From Oehlia diaphana (taxonomy: Eukaryota > Glomeromycota > Glomeromycetes > Glomerales > Glomeraceae): a stretch of 55,464 nucleotides of DNA. The notes beneath the pieces are model-generated. The model searched no databases. It saw nothing but the letters and a program-made list of their open reading frames with translations, and was not told where the DNA came from. The stretch covers positions 1-55,464 of the forward strand of contig QZLH01000518.1 of assembly GCA_003833135.1 (NCBI GenBank), written 5' to 3'. A program made the position numbers and the translations under genes. How positions within the stretch are numbered: the stretch's first letter is position 1; every line of letters starts with the position of its first letter. Positions 35,372 through 48,480 of the stretch are shown here, in pieces.

Positions 35372-36994
35372 TTATCTATTAACAAAATGCTTGATTTTTT
35401 TCGTTTCACCTATAATAGGTATTAATGATTTTGCTTTTAAATAAAGATCATTAGAAATATGACCATCTAAACAAGAATGATTAAATCTCATAATTCCAAC
35501 CCTTTTTAAATTCCTATTTTTTTCCGCATAAGAAATAATTCCTTTCAAATGATCATCATCCAATGAAATATAAATATCTAATTCTTGAATAGGTACAGAA
35601 AATTCTTTGTAAAACATTTCATAACCGGTAAGATCAACTAAAAATGATATTCCAAGACGGGTTAAAGAAATTGGAATTGAAATCGCTAATTTAATTAATT
35701 GATTTATCTTATTTGAAGATTCAGGTGATAAAGGATCCTCATATCTTCCAGATTCAATAATAATTAAAGTTTTAAGTAATTTTAATAAAGAAATTATTTC
35801 ATATAATTTAATTAAACCAAAAGTTGAAATTTTTAAAGATAAATAAGTTAAATTAATTGGACAACTTAATTTTAAAAAGGAAATAGTTCTACAAGTAACA
35901 AATTCCATTGTAAGAGATTCTAATTTATGTTTTGATAAATTAATAAGTATTGCCATCGCATCTTCAAAATTTTGTATATTCCTTTCCATCTCAATTTGAT
36001 AAGCTAATAAATTTTCAATATGTATTGGAGGTAAAGAAATATGAGAATTATAAAGTTCACATAAATCTTCAACTTCAAAATATTCCGTTAATTCAAGAGT
36101 TTTTAATTTAACACAATGATATAATATTGGTAATAAAGAATGAAAATTACTTAATTCTATAATTCTAAGAAATTTTAAAGAATTTGCTTGACTTTGAATT
36201 GAATTAATAAAAGAATAATCAATATATTCTGTTACTTGAAGGGAATAAAGACTTTTTTGTGATTCAATTAATTTTGCCAAAGATTTACTAACTTTTGATG
36301 TATTAGTTGAATCAAAAAAGATATCAATAATTAAATCTTGAATATTATTAGAATATTTTGATAATTCAATAAAAAAATTTGAAATTTTATCACCAAGTGA
36401 TCCATCAATATCATGTCCCCAACTAAAATATTTTAATTCTAATTTTTCTAAATTAATTAAAACTTTTTTAATATTATTAAATGTTAAAATTTTTTGAAAT
36501 ATATTATATTCAAAAGATTTTTCTTCTTCATCATGATATTTATCATGACTTAAATTTAACATTTTGAAATTTTTTGTACGAGTAAAAATTAAATCTCCCA
36601 TTAATTGAAATATAAAAATATGTATATTAAAAGGTTGTACAAAATAATTAAAATATGATTCGGTCCATTTTTTTATTGCATACTCAAAATTTTGATAATC
36701 AAATCCTTTAATATAACTAGCATAATCAAATAATGCTATTTTTATTTCAATTGAATCGTTAAATTCTTTCATTAATTGTTGTTTTTCTTTTTCTTTTAAA
36801 CATGCCACCAATGTATTTATAATTATATATGATTTCTTCATGTTCTCTTTTTCAAAAGGTCGACTCCAAAGTAAAGGAATTGTAAGTTGACAAAAATTTC
36901 GGTCAACAAATAAACATTCGTAAAGTGTTTTCTTATCATCACGAAGAAATTTTAATATATCCGCTATACAATCATAAGGAAGTATTGATTGCAT
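35372..36994 (-). CDS. F-box protein with leucine-rich C-terminal region
   Basis: Single exon, 540 residues. An N-terminal F-box (LPYDCIADILKFLRDDKKTL, then CLFVDRNFC..TIPLLWSRPFE) covers residues about 5-48 and would bind Skp1. The rest is dominated by leucine/isoleucine/serine-rich segments (about 190-440) resembling degenerate LRRs, for example LTYLSLKISTFGLIKLYEII. Same architecture as the gene at 22771 but with low visible identity outside the F-box, so an old duplication. Substrate unknown. The long A/T tracts at 37060-37230 lie directly upstream. Confidence 0.85.
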   Translation of the reverse strand: MQSILPYDCIADILKFLRDDKKTLYECLFVDRNFCQLTIPLLWSRPFEKENMKKSYIIINTLVACLKEKEKQQLMKEFNDSIEIKIALFDYASYIKGFDYQNFEYAIKKWTESYFNYFVQPFNIHIFIFQLMGDLIFTRTKNFKMLNLSHDKYHDEEEKSFEYNIFQKILTFNNIKKVLINLEKLELKYFSWGHDIDGSLGDKISNFFIELSKYSNNIQDLIIDIFFDSTNTSKVSKSLAKLIESQKSLYSLQVTEYIDYSFINSIQSQANSLKFLRIIELSNFHSLLPILYHCVKLKTLELTEYFEVEDLCELYNSHISLPPIHIENLLAYQIEMERNIQNFEDAMAILINLSKHKLESLTMEFVTCRTISFLKLSCPINLTYLSLKISTFGLIKLYEIISLLKLLKTLIIIESGRYEDPLSPESSNKINQLIKLAISIPISLTRLGISFLVDLTGYEMFYKEFSVPIQELDIYISLDDDHLKGIISYAEKNRNLKRVGIMRFNHSCLDGHISNDLYLKAKSLIPIIGETKKIKHFVNR

Positions 36995-37112
36995 ATTATT
37001 TTAAAATATTTATTATTATTATTTTTTTTTGTCTTGAAATATTTATTATTTAAAGTTTTTATTTTTTTTTTTCGCTTTCTTTTTTTTTTTTTTTTTTTAA
37101 AATGGAAGGGGG

Positions 37113-37149
<37 letters not shown>

Positions 37150-37187
37150 TAATATTTTTTTTTTTTTTTTTTTGTTTTTTTTTTTTT

Positions 37188-37234
<47 letters not shown>

Positions 37235-39768
37235 AAAAAGGAAGGAGGAAAAAGAACATAAAAAAAAAAATATAACAAATTTTTAATTTGTTTATAAGAC
37301 TGGTGCCACATTATTCCTCATTAAGAAATTTGAGTCACGGAAATCAAAATTACCTCACGACGCCATGATTTTCATTTAACTTGAACAAGTAAGCCACTTA
37401 AACGCAGTTCTTTCTTTTTGAAGCCGCAGCGAAACAATTAAGATAAACGTATTTATTATTCATTTTCATTTAATTTCATTTATAATTTGTTTTAAAAAAG
37501 GAAAATTTATTAATTAATCTATCCTTCGAAGATCAATACATTTTAGGTTTGGTCTATTGATCAACTTCATTTTTATATGGAAGTTCTTTTCTTCTTGTCC
37601 GATTGATACTTTTCTGGGACATAAATGAAATTTCAATTTAGGTGTTAAAATTATTCATTTACACATGAATGGGCCAGGCAAAGAAAAGTACATCTGTACA
37701 TGTGATGTCATTCCATCATAAAGAATTGCCACAGAATTTGCCACACCACACCATATTTTTTTTTTACATAAACAATATAATGTAATTTATTATCATTTTT
37801 ATATCTAAAATATTTGAAACGTTTTGTTTATTCTACCTATTTTTGACTAGAATTCCTTCAGGTTTCTTAATGATGTTCTCTTATAATAGATTTGTCCCAG
37901 AGGGAATATATAACAATAAAGTGGCTGCTACCGTACTACGTATTACCAATAGGTTTACTTAGTAGTAGTATATATTTTTTATATTTTGAGTAAGTTTATC
38001 TTTTGCATGTATCCTTGTAAAATAATTTTTCCATTTGAATTCCGTTTTTTATCCATAGTTGTAGGATAACATTCCCGGAATTTAAAATGATTGCTCGTTT
38101 TATGAAGTCATAAATACTGTATAACAAACGGAAATATAATGAAAATATCCTAGATCGCATTTAGGGATAATTTTCGATCCGATTTGATTCAAATAATAAC
38201 CGATAACCAAAGTAGTATTTCACCTTAATATATTGCAACTTACAATAGATTAAATATTTTGAATACAATAATTTATATTTTGTATTTTCTGAACCTTTAT
38301 TTATTATAGTACATTTATCATTATACACATTATACATATCATTTATCATTATACATATCATTATATATCATTCCAATTTTTACACGCTTTTTCTAATAAT
38401 AAAATATTTTCTTTGAATCTTGTGTAAATGTTGTACACCTAATTTCCTTTAATTAAAAATACTGGCGAAACTAAATGTTTAGGCGTAGCCGAAACCGAAA
38501 TAAGTAAAGTTTATATTTAAAGTTTTGATTCGTGAGACAATAATATTATAGCCGAAGATCATAATTAGGTTTAGGAGAGGGCTTTTTGAAAGAAGGCTCC
38601 TAATCAATCTTTAGAAGTTCCCGATACATGCATATTATTTAATTATTGGGCAAAAAAATTTTTTGGACAATTAATAAAGAATGTTAATAAATAAATAATT
38701 TGACTGTCATAAATACAATAGCTAATATTACAATATACGATTTTTTTTTTCCAAATCTGAATAAACAAACCTGCTCAAAATATCGTTAAATTAAGATACC
38801 TTTCCCATTTTCAGCTTGGTTCGATTGATTAGACTTTTGACTTTTCACTTATCCGAAAAATACGATGTATATTCGGTCCGTTTGGTCAAACTTCACTTAT
38901 TGAATGAGTATAGTTCAATATTCTGGTATTTTTAATTTTGTGGGAAAAAATTGTCGTAACCTTAGTGATTATATTTCTAACTTTGTAACAAAAAAAAAAG
39001 AAAATTGTCGGAAGACATTGCAACAGGTTGCAATCTAACTTCAACTATAACGAAACCGTTAAATCAAGCTTACAAATACAAAAGTTTAATATTACGACAT
39101 AGGTTGTAAATGGTCGCAACATTACGGCAGGCCACATTATTAAAATATTATTCTCACGGTAAAGGGATTGATTGAGGAGAGATAACAATAGCATTATACA
39201 TACTGTATATTAAAAATAGGCGTGGGAAAATTAACGTCGAGGGAAAAAATGGCATGATGTTCTTTTGAGGATTATTTTTATTCCAAAAATTCCAAAAGAG
39301 TTTTGTAAAACATTTTTCGTAATATAAGTGTAAAGTATGATCTAATGTAGATGAACGATAACTTGAATATTGTACGAAGTGAAGTTAGTAATATAAAAAA
39401 TAACATCGTACAAATTATTAATTACAGAATCTCTTACCGAAACGGTAGTTTATTGTGTGTGTGTGTTTTTTCAATTCTTCAATTACTTAGATTGAGATAT
39501 TAAGTATCCTTGTCTTATCTAAGCAAAATTAAACAAGTCAATACGCGTTAATTTTCTAAAATTTAAATTGTTCTGACATTATTCTTCCTTCTCGTCCTTC
39601 AGGATCATTCACAAAATTAATAGCAATAAAGTAGTAAAATTTTACAATTTGTACTGAATTCTATTATTTCTTGCTCAAATTACATTCTGGTATAATTGTC
39701 GAGAGTTCTTAAATCTTAAAAGCTAAAAAGCTAAGTGAAATCTACGAGGTAGTTGAATTAATAATTCA
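36995..39768. other. Intergenic DNA
   Basis: Homopolymer and T/A tracts at 37020-37230, then unremarkable AT-rich sequence. No gene, RNA gene or clear transposon seen. A GT dinucleotide stretch (GTGTGTGTGTG) is near 39456-39466. Confidence 0.45.
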
Positions 39769-40511
39769 TTACATTTTAGATGTTCTATAGGAAAGACGAA
39801 ATCTTTTTAACAATTTAATCTTCTCTTTCCTGTAACGAACATTAATGCTTTCAGGATCTATATCACTTTGGTTAACTTCAATTTTCTCAAGAGTTTTCAT
39901 CCTGTTAACTGTGAGTATAATTTAATTTTGATTGAAAAAAAAAAAAAAATAGATATAGCAGAAAACTGATTTAAAAGAAATAAATTACATTCAAGCAAAT
40001 TTAATTGTTTATAGAATTCTTCTTTAGTTAGAAATGGACCATCATCATCAGCTTTAGTTCGTACGAGTTTAAGAGCTCGCTTATTTTTTCCTTAAATTAC
40101 ATTATATTTATAACATTAATATCAAATTCTTTTAATTTTATTATATATATGTACCTTCTTTTAGTCGTTTTTTCATCGTGGGTTTTGTTGCCTTTACATA
40201 ATTTCTTTTTTTAACTTGATTTAAATCAAATAATTAATTAAAATTGATAATAATAATAATTAATAATAAAAAAATATTTTTTTCGTACCACAGATGGGAT
40301 CCTTCCATTTACGATTTGTTAGAATTACAATTCTTTTAATAAAGCGATAGACGCCATATGTAAAAATAAGAATAAATGGTACAACATAAAAGAAGATTGG
40401 AATATTTTGAATATCCCATAAAGTAAAAAATTTGTATAAAATTATAATAGAAACGATAACAATGAAAAGATATATCAAATATTTCATCTTGATCAAATTT
40501 AAGAGAAACAT
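39769..40511 (-). CDS. Small two-pass membrane protein with basic C-terminal tail, unknown function
   Basis: I do not recognise this gene. Four exons can be chained in phase with GT-AG borders: 40511-40289, 40214-40155, 40090-39989 and 39908-39769, giving 174 residues. Residues about 11-29 and 37-58 are membrane segments separated by a short loop (TLWDIQN). The rest is a Lys/Arg-rich soluble tail (WKDPICVKKRNYVKATKP, KKRLKEGKNKRALKLVRTKA, ADDDGPFLTKEEFYKQLNLL and a final KEKIKLLKRFRLSYRTSKM). The exons after the first are too short to stand out alone. Their phase agreement and the continuous charged reading support the model. A second start at residue 9 (MKYLIY) is possible. The tail side is probably cytosolic by charge. 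Function not inferable. Confidence 0.65.
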
Positions 40512-42437
40512 TTTTTCGTTTGAATCATATTACACTTACGTATTATATATAGCATTACGTATTATAATTACATTGGTATCATGTGAAACGCCACAATATA
40601 AAAACCAGAGATATACTGTCTTGTCAAGAAAAAATCACTACAACTAGGGTTCACAGTCAATTTGAAAAATGTACCTTAAATAAGATATTATAATCTGTTT
40701 GGACATGTTTTTTATGCAAGGCCTGCGTTTAATCAGTTTTCCAATAATGAAGGATGTAAGTGGTAGTAACTTTAAATTTGATTCGTAATTTTTTTCTTTA
40801 CTAATCTCTAATTGTTTTTACGGAAGCTGATTCGGAAATAGTTTTCGTTATAAATCATTATTTAGATAACTTTCGCTTAAACAATTTTCAAATATATTAA
40901 AAAAAGATTTCTTTCCTTTGCTTTAGGGTCCTGTTTTTATAACTTTTTGCAATAAAAGGCTTAACATGGCTTGAGATGATACGTACTCTCCCTTTTTGAT
41001 TCACTTGTATAATACATATTACATAGTACGCTCGCAGTTCTATTCCATTGCAAATGCAAATTTTTAGTCCATAAAATTGGTTTGATTTCTTAATTATTTT
41101 TGTTTTTTTTTTTTTTATTTTGTTTGATTTTTTTTTAAATTTTTAAAGAAATATCAACTGTTTCATATATATTCATAGTGATTCGCCAATTGTAACTTGG
41201 TTACCAAATCAACTCAGTATTATATTAGTAATAATAGATATATTTAAAGTCATTTTAATTTTTAAAAATAGTTAGATACAACAGAGATATACACGCGGGA
41301 GAGAAACATTACACTGTACATTGAAAAAACCTATAATCTGAATTCGGTTTAACGTAATGTTCTTATCTTAACTTTAAAGATCCGTCAAAAATATAAAGCC
41401 ATGGCTATTCTTTTATCACGAATTTCTCCTATTTCTTTTTACGAGATATTTATAACACGTTTCACTTCATTTATAAAAGGATATTTTCATTGAATATAAT
41501 CTAACAACAATAATTACAATAATTATAATAATCATAATAATCATACGGATTCCTATATTTGTAAAACATTATAGTCTTTTACGCCAACCCGATATTATTA
41601 TAATTTTATCATACGATCAATTTTTCTTGATTTCAAATATCATACGATTTATTTTCTTGACCTTCTATTTGTTATCTAAATATTCTCGGATTATCGGCAA
41701 TTTGTACCTTACAAGAAAAAACTACTTTAAGCCGATCAATACTATATCAATACTATATCAATATTTTTTTCTTTTATTTTACTATTTTCATCTTAGAGAA
41801 AACAATGAGTTCCCTTTTTGATGAGAAGCGATGGTAGTACATGTTTATTTCAACATCACGTGAATCAAAAGTTTGTATCATCATTCTCCTTGAATTGTTG
41901 ATCACGGGATGCATCTTTTTAACATTTTTAACATGCTCATTGAATTTATTGGCTTAATTTTATTGTCATACGTAACTATTAAATCATTATCAATAATTTT
42001 ACTCGTAATTCAAAATCGAGTCCATATAAGACAATTAGGCTTAGATTTACAAAAGATCACGATCCGAATTTTTCACATACTATTTACAATATCATCGTGT
42101 TTTAAAGTTTATGCACGGAAATCATATCTTTAGAAGCCACATTTCCTAACTTATTTTTTCATATTCAATGGTTCAACCAGAAAAAATTATTATTCATTTC
42201 TCCAGATCAAGGAATTACCGTAAGCTTTCTTTATTTATTTTACTTTGTAAAAAAAAAAAAACAAATAAACAATAGGGTCATAAGAATAAGAATTCATTCA
42301 AAAAAACTTTTTTTCTTTTTATTTTTTTTTTGATGATATATCAGATAAACAAATCTTATTATTATATAAGTAAAATTGTAATTTTTTTTTTAAAAAAAAA
42401 TTCTCTCTCCCATTAAAATAAAATAAAAAAAAATTTA
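40512..42437. other. Intergenic DNA
   Basis: Upstream regions of two divergent genes. Short frames at about 41627 and 41909 are hydrophobic and AT-driven, with no supporting splice or family evidence. A run of T (41101-41140) and repeated ATAATAATCATAAT are present. Before the next gene a T run abuts an A run (42380-42400). Confidence 0.45.
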
Positions 42438-43361
42438 ATGGCAATAGAACTTCCTCCTGAAATTTTAATGATAATTTTTATTTATTCAACTCCTTCTGAT
42501 CTTTATACACTTTCTTCAGTATGTAAAAAATTTAGATCCATATTATGGCCAAAAACTGAAATATCTCAACATATTTGGCGTAAATCAAGATTACATCATA
42601 TACCATTCTTAAATCGTTCTCCACCAAAGTTATGTAATACAACGTCAGGTACCGAAGTGATGAGTGAACAACAATATCTTTGGTTGATGATTATATGTGA
42701 AAAATGTCATTTCTGTGAACAAAAAGACAAAATTAAATTAACTCTTTATTGGGAAGCCAAATTTTATTGTTGTTCAATCTGTTTGCAAAAAAGAACTATT
42801 AGGTAAAAAAAAAAAAATTTTAAAAATGTGTAAATATAAATATATATATATATATACTAACCCATATATACTAAAATGTATACATATATATTGTCCGTAT
42901 AATATATACCATATATGTATATTAATTTTTATTTATTTTCTTATAGTGGTTATAAATTAATACAAAAACTTCCAAAGGTTTTATTAAAATTCTTAAATGA
43001 ATTGCCAAAAATGCCAGGTGTGGCTAATTGGGAACCACAATTGTATTTTGAGTCTGAAGCAAAAAGGTTATTAGAAGAATATAATCAAGTGAAGGAATAT
43101 GAAAGAGATGCATGGATTGAAAGGAAAGAATCTATAACCAAAGAAACAAAAAAAGAAATTAAAATTTATAGAAAAATTCATTCGGATTTTAAATACAATT
43201 TTTGGGAAGTGGCTCAAAAAATGGCACTAGAAATAGAAGCAGAGGATTATGAGGATAAAATCTTGGGTTTTAAAAAATTCAAAAATTTTTACTGTACTTA
43301 CTCAATTGGCACCCCTTTCCAAATTTATCAAACATACAAAGGTTTAATGAAAAGCCTTTAG
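42438..43361 (+). CDS. F-box protein with a Cys-rich (zinc-ribbon-like) segment
   Basis: Exons 42438-42802 and 42947-43361 (ATTAG|GTAAAA, acceptor TTATAG), giving 259 residues. The F-box is at about 4-48 (IELPPEILMIIFIYSTPSDL, then SSVCKKFRSILW). It is followed by CEKCHFC (about 87-93) and CCSIC (about 111-115) around YWEAKFY, a paired-Cys layout known from small fungal F-box proteins and compatible with binding one zinc ion. The second exon encodes a charged, helical region rich in Glu and Lys (about 160-230), probably coiled. Unlike the other two F-box genes here it has an intron and no leucine-rich region. Likely an SCF adaptor; substrate unknown. Confidence 0.8.
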
Positions 43362-44154
43362 GTCTAGACCTAATTATTTTATGTCACCAGACAATCAACT
43401 CCTTTTTATATATAATATATACATATTTAAAGTTGATTGTGATTGTGATTGTTTTATTTACTTATTTTAACATACTCATTTTATTTTCCTAATCAAATTG
43501 TTCGAATAATAAATAATTAATTTATCTTTATTTTACTTTTTGGTACAAGTAAAAAGATAAGAATAAGATCTTTATTATTAATAGTTTTTCTTCTTTTAAA
43601 ACTATGAATAATATTTAAATTTTGTTATTTTTTAAATTTTTTTCAATTTTTTTTGTTGGAATTTTTTACAGGGTATTTTTTCGTTAATAAAATGATTTAG
43701 AGAAAAACTAGCTTTAAAAAAAATGATAATAAACTAAAAAATATTCGCAATAAAGAAAAAAATATGTAATACATACAGTAAATGATAGAATTCAACGCAA
43801 ATAAAAACAACGCAAAAACCGATGTAATTGAATAATAAAATTTCGATTATCATTTTTTTAACGCTAATTTTTAATCGCAAGAAAAGAAAAAAAAAGATAA
43901 ATGTCTACGGGGGAAATTTTTTCATATTCATATGAAAAAAAAAGTATAGACATTCAATGAGTAAGATAATAATTCAAAATAATAGATTAAAGGAAAGGAT
44001 ATAATATATATTTCCGTCGCAAATTCAAAATCGCAAAAAAAAAAAAAAAAAGATTTAAATGATAAAACTCGAACCATTTCTTTTTTTTTTTTTTAATCGT
44101 CCGCGTTTAAATAAAGAATGATAGATATGTTGTGTGTTTTTCGTTTGCATAAAT
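43362..44154. other. Convergent intergenic region
   Basis: 3' ends of the Cys-rich F-box gene and the RRM gene. AT-rich with T and A runs near 43660, 44035-44050 and 44080-44094. No further gene seen. Confidence 0.5.
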
Positions 44155-44798
44155 TCATTTTCGTGGTTTAGGTCTTCTCACTCTTTCGACGCTTAATGCT
44201 ATTCCATTAACTAACACGGCACCTTCGCTAACAGCATTATGATATGCGGTTGGTGAAGCAAAATCCGCAAACGCACAGGCCTATTATATAAAATTAATTA
44301 GTTTAATACTAAATAAATTAGACAAAAATATTATTGAAATATAACATTACCTTTGAAGATATAATATCAATACTATCTACTTTGCCAAATGAATCTTCAA
44401 GACACCTCTTTAATGAATCTTTGTCGATTTCACTTGTAATAGAGCCGATAAAAGCGCGGTAACCTTTTTGTTAAAATTCTTTATTAAGTAAAAAACAAAA
44501 ATTAAATATAACCGCAGTAAAGTAAAAAAAAAAAAAATTTACCTCCACGAGTTTTTTTATTATTTGGATCATTGGAAGTCGTATCCCATCCGTTATAGTT
44601 TGTATAGTTTGTTGAATATTGCCTACGAGGTGAAGATTTTGGGGATGTTCCAACCGTTGATGATTTGTTCTGTAAATCTTGTATTAGTTCCGATTGAGAT
44701 TGTACTATCTTTAGATATTTGGCCACGATAGCTTCTTGTTGTTCAAGTTGTGCTTTAAGAACAACACAATTTCGACAAGATTTTTCGTTCACGTTCAT
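44155..44798 (-). CDS. Small RNA-binding protein: N-terminal coiled coil plus one RRM
   Basis: Three exons: 44798-44543, 44463-44351 and 44280-44155, GT-AG and in phase, giving 164 residues. Residues about 12-44 (LKAQLEQQEAIVAKYLKIVQ...) look like a short coiled coil. A Ser/Thr/Asn-rich linker follows (about 46-84). An RRM covers about 86-158: RNP2 is YRAFIGSI (87-94) and RNP1 is KACAFADF (123-130). The fold continues with AYHNAVSEGAVLVNG and ends in a basic tail VERVRRPKPRK. The RRM strongly suggests single-strand RNA binding, with the coiled coil perhaps giving dimers. RNP1 has Ala-Cys at the start in place of the usual Gly-Phe/Tyr, so binding may be weaker or specialised. The exact ortholog was not recognised. 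Confidence 0.82.
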
Positions 44799-46300
44799 TT
44801 TTTTAATACCGTGTTACTGTTGACGAAAAAAAAAAAAAAAAAAATTTCGACGGAAAGGAAAAAAAAAAGGGAGAGTTGATTATTTAACTCAAGTTGGGTA
44901 ATTTATATATATAATACACAATTAAGTATTTGTCAGGTGACACAAATCTTGTGTGTTTCATAAAAAAAGGGATCTTCAAAATAATTTTTTTTTTTGTATT
45001 AAAATAATATATAACGGATAGAACCGAAAATATACGAAAAAAAAAAAAAAATTTATTATTTTTTCTTCTTACTATTGTTGTACGACTGCGCCTTTTTATT
45101 ATTTTATTTATTTGCAAAGAATGGAAAGAATGGCTCATACGGTAAGCTGGGAGTAAAAAATTTCCGTACTGCGGAAATTATTTTGACAAATATTTGATCG
45201 AACGTCAAATTATAACTTTTTTTGTAATGTAAAAAAATGGTTATTGTAATTGTGCTTTTTTTTCTCTTATTTGGTGTATATGTAATGGAGTTATCCCTTA
45301 ATCGGGAATAGTATAATAGTATTACATTTATCTCAATTTGGTTAAAGTTTGACGAATTATTTAATTAAAAATTTTTTTTTCTCAAAATTTGTTACACATC
45401 ATTAATTAATATTACCGCAGTATTGTAGTAAATCTTCACCATAAATCAATTTTACGGAATCTTAAATAAAAATTACTCCGTATAAAAAATGGATTACGTA
45501 ACCTTCTTACTATGAGCGAATCATAGTAACAATAATTTTTTTTTAAACTTTATTAAAATTCTTCAAAAGGATAATGGTTTACACCGATATAAAAAAAAGG
45601 GTCTCGAATTTACCGTATCTGCCGCAATTATCGCAACCGTAACGATTAACAGTTCATAATTTATTAAAATTAACAAACATAAATATTTTTTAAAAAAATA
45701 ATATGACTCAATTTACATGAAGATATATATCACCATAACTCATAATGAACAGATTTTGTGTAACACTTGTTCCGTCATTTATAATGCCCAAATCGATACG
45801 TTACATATGACACAGATGACACATATATTACGTGGAAAGATAACTTATAGCAATTGCATTATCGTGCTATCGTGTATAATTTGTACGCATGTTCCGCATG
45901 TTCATTATGAAATAGTTCGCGTTTACAAAGTAAATGATTTCCTTTCATCATTATGCCAAGGTCCTTTTTTAAAAAAAAATCACTTTGTTTTGATGGTAAT
46001 TTATGATTATCCGTTTTACAATGATATATATAATAAATACAACGGGAATGAACGGAATAATGTTTATTTTTGATTTTGATTTGCAAACCTATATATAGGA
46101 AACTACGTATTAATCTTTTGTCAAAGAAATCAATATTAAATGAGTCACAAGGCGTCAATCACGCGACTATTATTGTGTCATAATTTTAGAAGCGGTCCGG
46201 GCAAAAAAAAATAAATCGAAAATTGGCGTATATAACACATGATTTTTTAAAGTTTTTTTTTTTCGGGCATCTAGCCATCTAAGAAATTTCTATTTTGTAT
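44799..46300. other. Intergenic DNA
   Basis: Upstream region of the RRM gene with A/T tracts, then AT-rich sequence. Open frames at 45717-46158 on both strands overlap each other and show no family signal. No gene supported. Confidence 0.5.
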
Positions 46301-46361
46301 ATAATTATTTATTTATGGTAAAAATTATTTTTTATATACATGATATAGGTTTGAAATTTTT

Positions 46362-46380
46362 CCGGCCGGATTCCTCCGGC
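46362..46380. repeat. GC-rich hairpin
   Basis: GGCCGGATTCCTCCGGCC is a perfect 7-base-pair stem with a 4-base loop, isolated in AT-rich DNA. It could be a transposon end or a transcript hairpin. Confidence 0.5.
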
Positions 46381-47095
46381 CCTAAATCTGTAAAAAAAAA
46401 AGTTGGATTGTTTAAAATTTACAATTATATAATTTATATAGTTTGATTACTAATGGTAAAATCACGTGATTTCTTGTCAATCACGTGACTTAAACTGCTT
46501 TAGTTTGAATTACAGGCCAATATCATCTTAGTTTGTATATTAAATTATAAATATGTACTTTAAATTCAATTTCTATAATAAAAAATAAATAAATAAATAA
46601 AATATATTTTAAATTAATAAAATTAATATAATTAATAATATATATAATAAGTATTTTATTTATACTTAACATTTATATAAAAAATCTTATAAAAAATATT
46701 TTTATTTATTATAAATGCAGTTATAATCATGCTTACTTATATATATTAAATTTATATAAATAAAAAAAAACTAAACATATATAAGGACTAAGCATTATAA
46801 AACTGTTAAATAAAGATAGTCATCAGTCCTAGTCTTACAATCTTACACCCTTAAAAAGATGGATTGGTCTGTCCTATGATCCTGGTGTAAAACCATGATC
46901 TTTTAGTCCTATAACACACACAATAAGACCAAATTTCTTAAAAACTGCAGTTTTTTTAAGACCAATTGGGGTTTTTTCTTTTTTTTGCAAATAAAATATT
47001 TTTTCTATTACTTTACTAGGAACAGACTTTCTTTACAAATGAACACTAATTGTATAAATTTATAGGAACTATTTCAGATATATAAGAACACCCGT
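46381..47095. other. AT-rich DNA
   Basis: No gene seen. Paired words AATCACGTGATT and AATCACGTGACT lie 17 bases apart near 46460-46490. Confidence 0.4.
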
Positions 47096-47457
47096 AGCAA
47101 AAGCCAGGACTCAGCAAATCATGTGATTTTGCAAAAATCGCAATTTAATATTATTGGTTAATTTAGTAAATCACAATTTATTTTATCATTTTTAAAAATT
47201 TTTAAAATCAGTTTTTTGCAAACTAGGGTAAAAATTTGCAAGGAATTTATTAAAACATTAGTTTTTTTTCTAGCAAGTTTATATTATTCATTAAATATAA
47301 TAAAATAAAAATACAAAAATCATAAATTATAAAATATTATATTTTTTTAATATGCTATAAATAAAAAATTTTTTTTTTTCTAAAAAATTGGATTAATAAA
47401 TATATAATTATAATAAAATTTTAAAATTAAAATTTTGGCCAGATTCTGGCTTTTGCT
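47096..47457. mobile_element. TIR element beginning AGCAAAAGCCAG
   Basis: The ends AGCAAAAGCCAG and CTGGCTTTTGCT are perfect 12-base inverted repeats, extending imperfectly inward (GGACTCAGC against GATTCTGGCC). About 362 bases, AT-rich inside, no coding capacity. GAACA occurs just outside both ends (47086-47090 and 47460-47464), but a clean target duplication could not be set. Confidence 0.5.
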
Positions 47458-48480
47458 GTGAACATCTCCATATATTATAAGCAAATAATATGTATAAAGA
47501 CAGATTTATCATACTTTATTAACATTAATTTTCTTTTTTTCTTTGGAAACAGTCTTTTCTAGAAATAAGGTAAAGTTTCAATATACATGTAATTTTTCTT
47601 TAAAAATAACCTCTTTAGAAATAGTTGTTAATTAGTAAGTTTTTATTATTTTATATTTCTTTAGAAATAGTTTTTTTATTACTATGTGGATGTCAATTAA
47701 ATTAAATAGAAAAAAGTATTTATTTATTTATATACAAAATTTCAGTAAATTTAATTTCGTATATTTTTGTTATGACTTAAGTATATACCTTGCAGAATTA
47801 ATATTGAAGGGAAATATTTATCTTTAAATGAATTATTCTACTTTTCATAAAAAATTAATTTTTTTATATAAACTTATTTTTTAAATTTATAGTATTTCGC
47901 AATATACAATTATAAGTATATATTATCACATTATTTTTGTACAAGTTTTTTATTTTTATTTTTATTTTTTTGTAGTTTCGTATTTTTCAAGTTTTTTTTT
48001 ATATATCATCTGTATATGATGATTATATATCTTTTATTTTATATACATATTATTATTGTATTAATAATATTAATTATAATCATATGATCTTTTAATTAAC
48101 TAAATGATGATTATTTTTATATGAATTAATATACATATTTGATTTAAACAAATTGATGATAATCATGGCTTAGCTAAATATAAGTTAATTACATTAGGAC
48201 ACTGTTAAATATTACTTAGTATTACTTTAATATAAGAGCTTACCCCCCTTTTCCTAGGTAAGATATATTACATATATAATTTCTTATATAGTATTATTGT
48301 ATATAATCTAAGATCTTTAATTATCCTTCTTCTCCTAAAATATTAGATAATATCTGACAGCACCCTTATATTTATGCAAAAATACATAGAATTAAAAACA
48401 TTTTTTTTTTTATTATTATTATTTTATTGTTAAATTTTTTATTTTGGTTTCTAATTATAGCTGAAAAGCAAGAATAAGTG
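47458..48480. other. AT-rich DNA without genes
   Basis: Very AT-rich, probably old transposon-derived sequence leading into the decayed BED-finger frame. Nothing specific recognised. Confidence 0.4.

Noticed and set aside
41627..42133. Two short hydrophobic frames on +
   Set aside because: AT-rich codons give Ile/Leu/Phe by default; no splice model or family supports them.
45717..46158. Two overlapping frames (118 residues on +, 99 residues on -)
   Set aside because: They overlap on opposite strands, show no family motif, no plausible start context and random-like composition.
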